Assembly: GCA_944474755.1 (NCBI GenBank)
Contig: OX104119.1
Span: 48,915,657-48,979,656, forward strand
DNA from: Limnoperna fortunei
Lineage: Eukaryota > Mollusca > Bivalvia > Mytilida > Modiolidae
DNA length: 64,000 nt
Direction: 5' to 3'
Part shown: in pieces, positions 62,640 through 64,000 of the stretch
Position numbering within the stretch: position 1 is the stretch's first letter
Layout of the letters: each line of letters begins with the position of its first letter
Notes under the pieces: generated by a model
Database searches by the model: none
What the model was told of the DNA's origin: nothing
The model's input: the letters and a program-made list of their open reading frames with translations, nothing else
Made by a program: the position numbers and the translations under genes

Positions 62640-64000
62640 CAAGTCAATTTCAACCATTCCAGCCCACCAGGTAATTAAGTTTTTCACAAAAACGATGTTT
62701 AAATGTGCTTTTAAACAGCAATAACATTTTTAATTACTAACAGTCAACATCAGTTTGAAATTGATACTGAACAAAGCATATTTTAAAATCTCTGCTAGTT
62801 TATTATTGGTATTGTCTACGTTCTTTAAATAGTAGGATTTGTTTCTTTGCTTTAATTATTTCGAGGTTAGTTTTCAGAAACATCAACTTTTCTTAAATAT
62901 GATGTAAGTCAAACTGACGGACAATTACATGTTACTCATACGAACTAATTTTTTTTTCAATTCTAAAAATTTTCAGAGCAAAACGTGTTTGGTATGCCTT
63001 GTGCTTTGATTTACGAGGGTTCAGGACACATACACTAAAAATGTTTATAAATGAAATTAATTGATTGATAGATTTGTTTACAAGTATTTATAATTTTCAT
63101 TTAAAATAATAGTAAAATTTTGGAGGTGTTGAGCACAGAAATTTAGAAATCTTCTAATAAGTTATACGGAGCAGAGAATTAAAAAAAACCACCTTAATAA
63201 CTGATTAACACAAAAATTCGTCCAATGCGATTTTCTAAATTATTGTTATATTGTGAAGAAAATGTCATACATTTTTGAGATGGAAAAAACATTTTGGTCA
63301 ATGAGTTAACTAAGTCGTCATCAAGTCATGAAAATGGGGATTTAACTAAATAACCTTCCCTGTGTCATTTTTATTCTTTTTTCTGGTGTTTAAACCATTA
63401 GTAAATTTAAATTGTTTGAAATTTAATGCTAAAAAGCTTTTAAGTGCTCGCTAGACATAAAAAACCTTAAAACCACGTTTTTCGCAGGTTATCAGCACCA
63501 TAATATGCCCCTTCTTGTTTCGATTTGGCTTTTGTAGGTGTAAACTCGACTTACAACTGATAAAGTTTCGTAAAAAAAAGAATTATTACTGCGCTGCTTC
63601 TCTGGCAGATGCATATATATAACTGGCCTTTGTGATATAAATAGAAATTGCTGGGATCAGCGACAAAAAGGTCTTTCACTATAACGATTTTACTATTTAA
63701 AAGGTAAATTCAGAGACGACATTAGTAAAAACAAAATAAAGTTAATGACTAGGATTAATAAACTTTAATTTATGTAACAAGAACTCTCGGTCTCTGGTTA
63801 CCTGTATTCAAAATACTTCAATTTAAGTCACTTCAACTTAGGTCTCTTATAATCTTTTTACAAAGAACTTTAATTTATGTTCCCTCAACTTCGAAGGTAA
63901 TGAAGATGTACACATCTATATCTGACTGTGCAAACTTCTGTTGTATAATTGGACGAACAAATTTGATTATTTTCTTGTCTGAAATAAATTCATTGTTAAA
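62640..64000. other. Copy B intron 2 continuation to window edge
   Basis: It matches A 22960-24020 ('tgtgctttgatttacgaggg', 'caggacacatacacta', 'gatataaatagaaattgctg'). Exon 3 of copy B would be expected roughly 1 kb beyond the window if collinearity holds. No coding region is seen. Confidence 0.55.

Larger units (their letters stand above)
45960..64000 (+). repeat. Segmental duplication, copy B (partial, runs off right edge)
   Basis: It is collinear with 1-24020, as listed for copy A. Relative to A it lacks the first-exon block (A about 3.0-10.6 kb). That interval is replaced by about 2.2 kb (47760-49940) holding a minus-strand PLE fragment and S2 sequence. The minisatellite of intron 2 is reduced to about one unit, and the interval homologous to A 16.3-22.9 kb holds different insertions. 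Exon 3 onwards would lie beyond the window. Confidence 0.75.

Overview
This window is eukaryotic, AT-rich, intron-rich DNA, most likely from a bivalve mollusc. Three things suggest this: a lophotrochozoan-style calcitonin-receptor-like class B GPCR split over many small exons; dispersed tRNA-like SINEs with heads and tails of a kind I associate with bivalve genomes; and Penelope-like retroelements (PLEs) with an N-terminal GIY-YIG domain. No bacterial-style operon and no conventional RNA gene is seen. Most long open frames are chance products of AT-rich DNA.

The one gene I can assemble end to end is a plus-strand calcitonin/CGRP-receptor-like GPCR at 4679-35240. It has 13 exons in perfect phase and encodes 430 residues: an ectodomain with six cysteines (exons 1-3), TM1 to TM7 (exons 4-11) and a cytoplasmic tail ending in S-T-T-V (exons 12-13). 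Its first exon lies in a ~2-kb unit present three times in tandem (ATGs at 4679, 6586 and 8586). Copies 1 and 3 are intact and splice-compatible with exon 2. The middle one is decayed. The locus may therefore use alternative promoters with alternative N-termini.

A second, diverged copy of the 5' half of the locus starts near 45.96 kb and runs off the right edge. It keeps the 5' minisatellite, exon 2 (54858-54972, with a stop and frameshift at its 3' end) and much of intron 2. It lacks the exon-1 block, and the window ends before its exon 3. Copy A (about 1-24.0 kb) and copy B (about 45.96-64.0 kb) differ by insertions and repeat expansions. Intron 2 of copy A carries an expanded ~46-bp minisatellite (14.3-15.8 kb), a SINE absent from B (13.5 kb), and antisense remains of OTU-protease-like and transposase-like coding sequence (17.2-21.5 kb). 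Copy B carries a possible 3.9-kb terminal-inverted-repeat element (58.73-62.64 kb) with nested SINEs.

Between the two copies (35.2-45.9 kb) lie a 5'-truncated, mutated PLE of the permuted (N-terminal GIY-YIG) type at 37.6-40.5 kb, a three-unit ~1.25-kb tandem array (40723-44467), and a chain of four small candidate exons in consistent phase (40660-45557) that may be the 3' end of an unrecognised plus-strand gene. A second, shorter PLE fragment lies at 47.85-48.55 kb on the minus strand.
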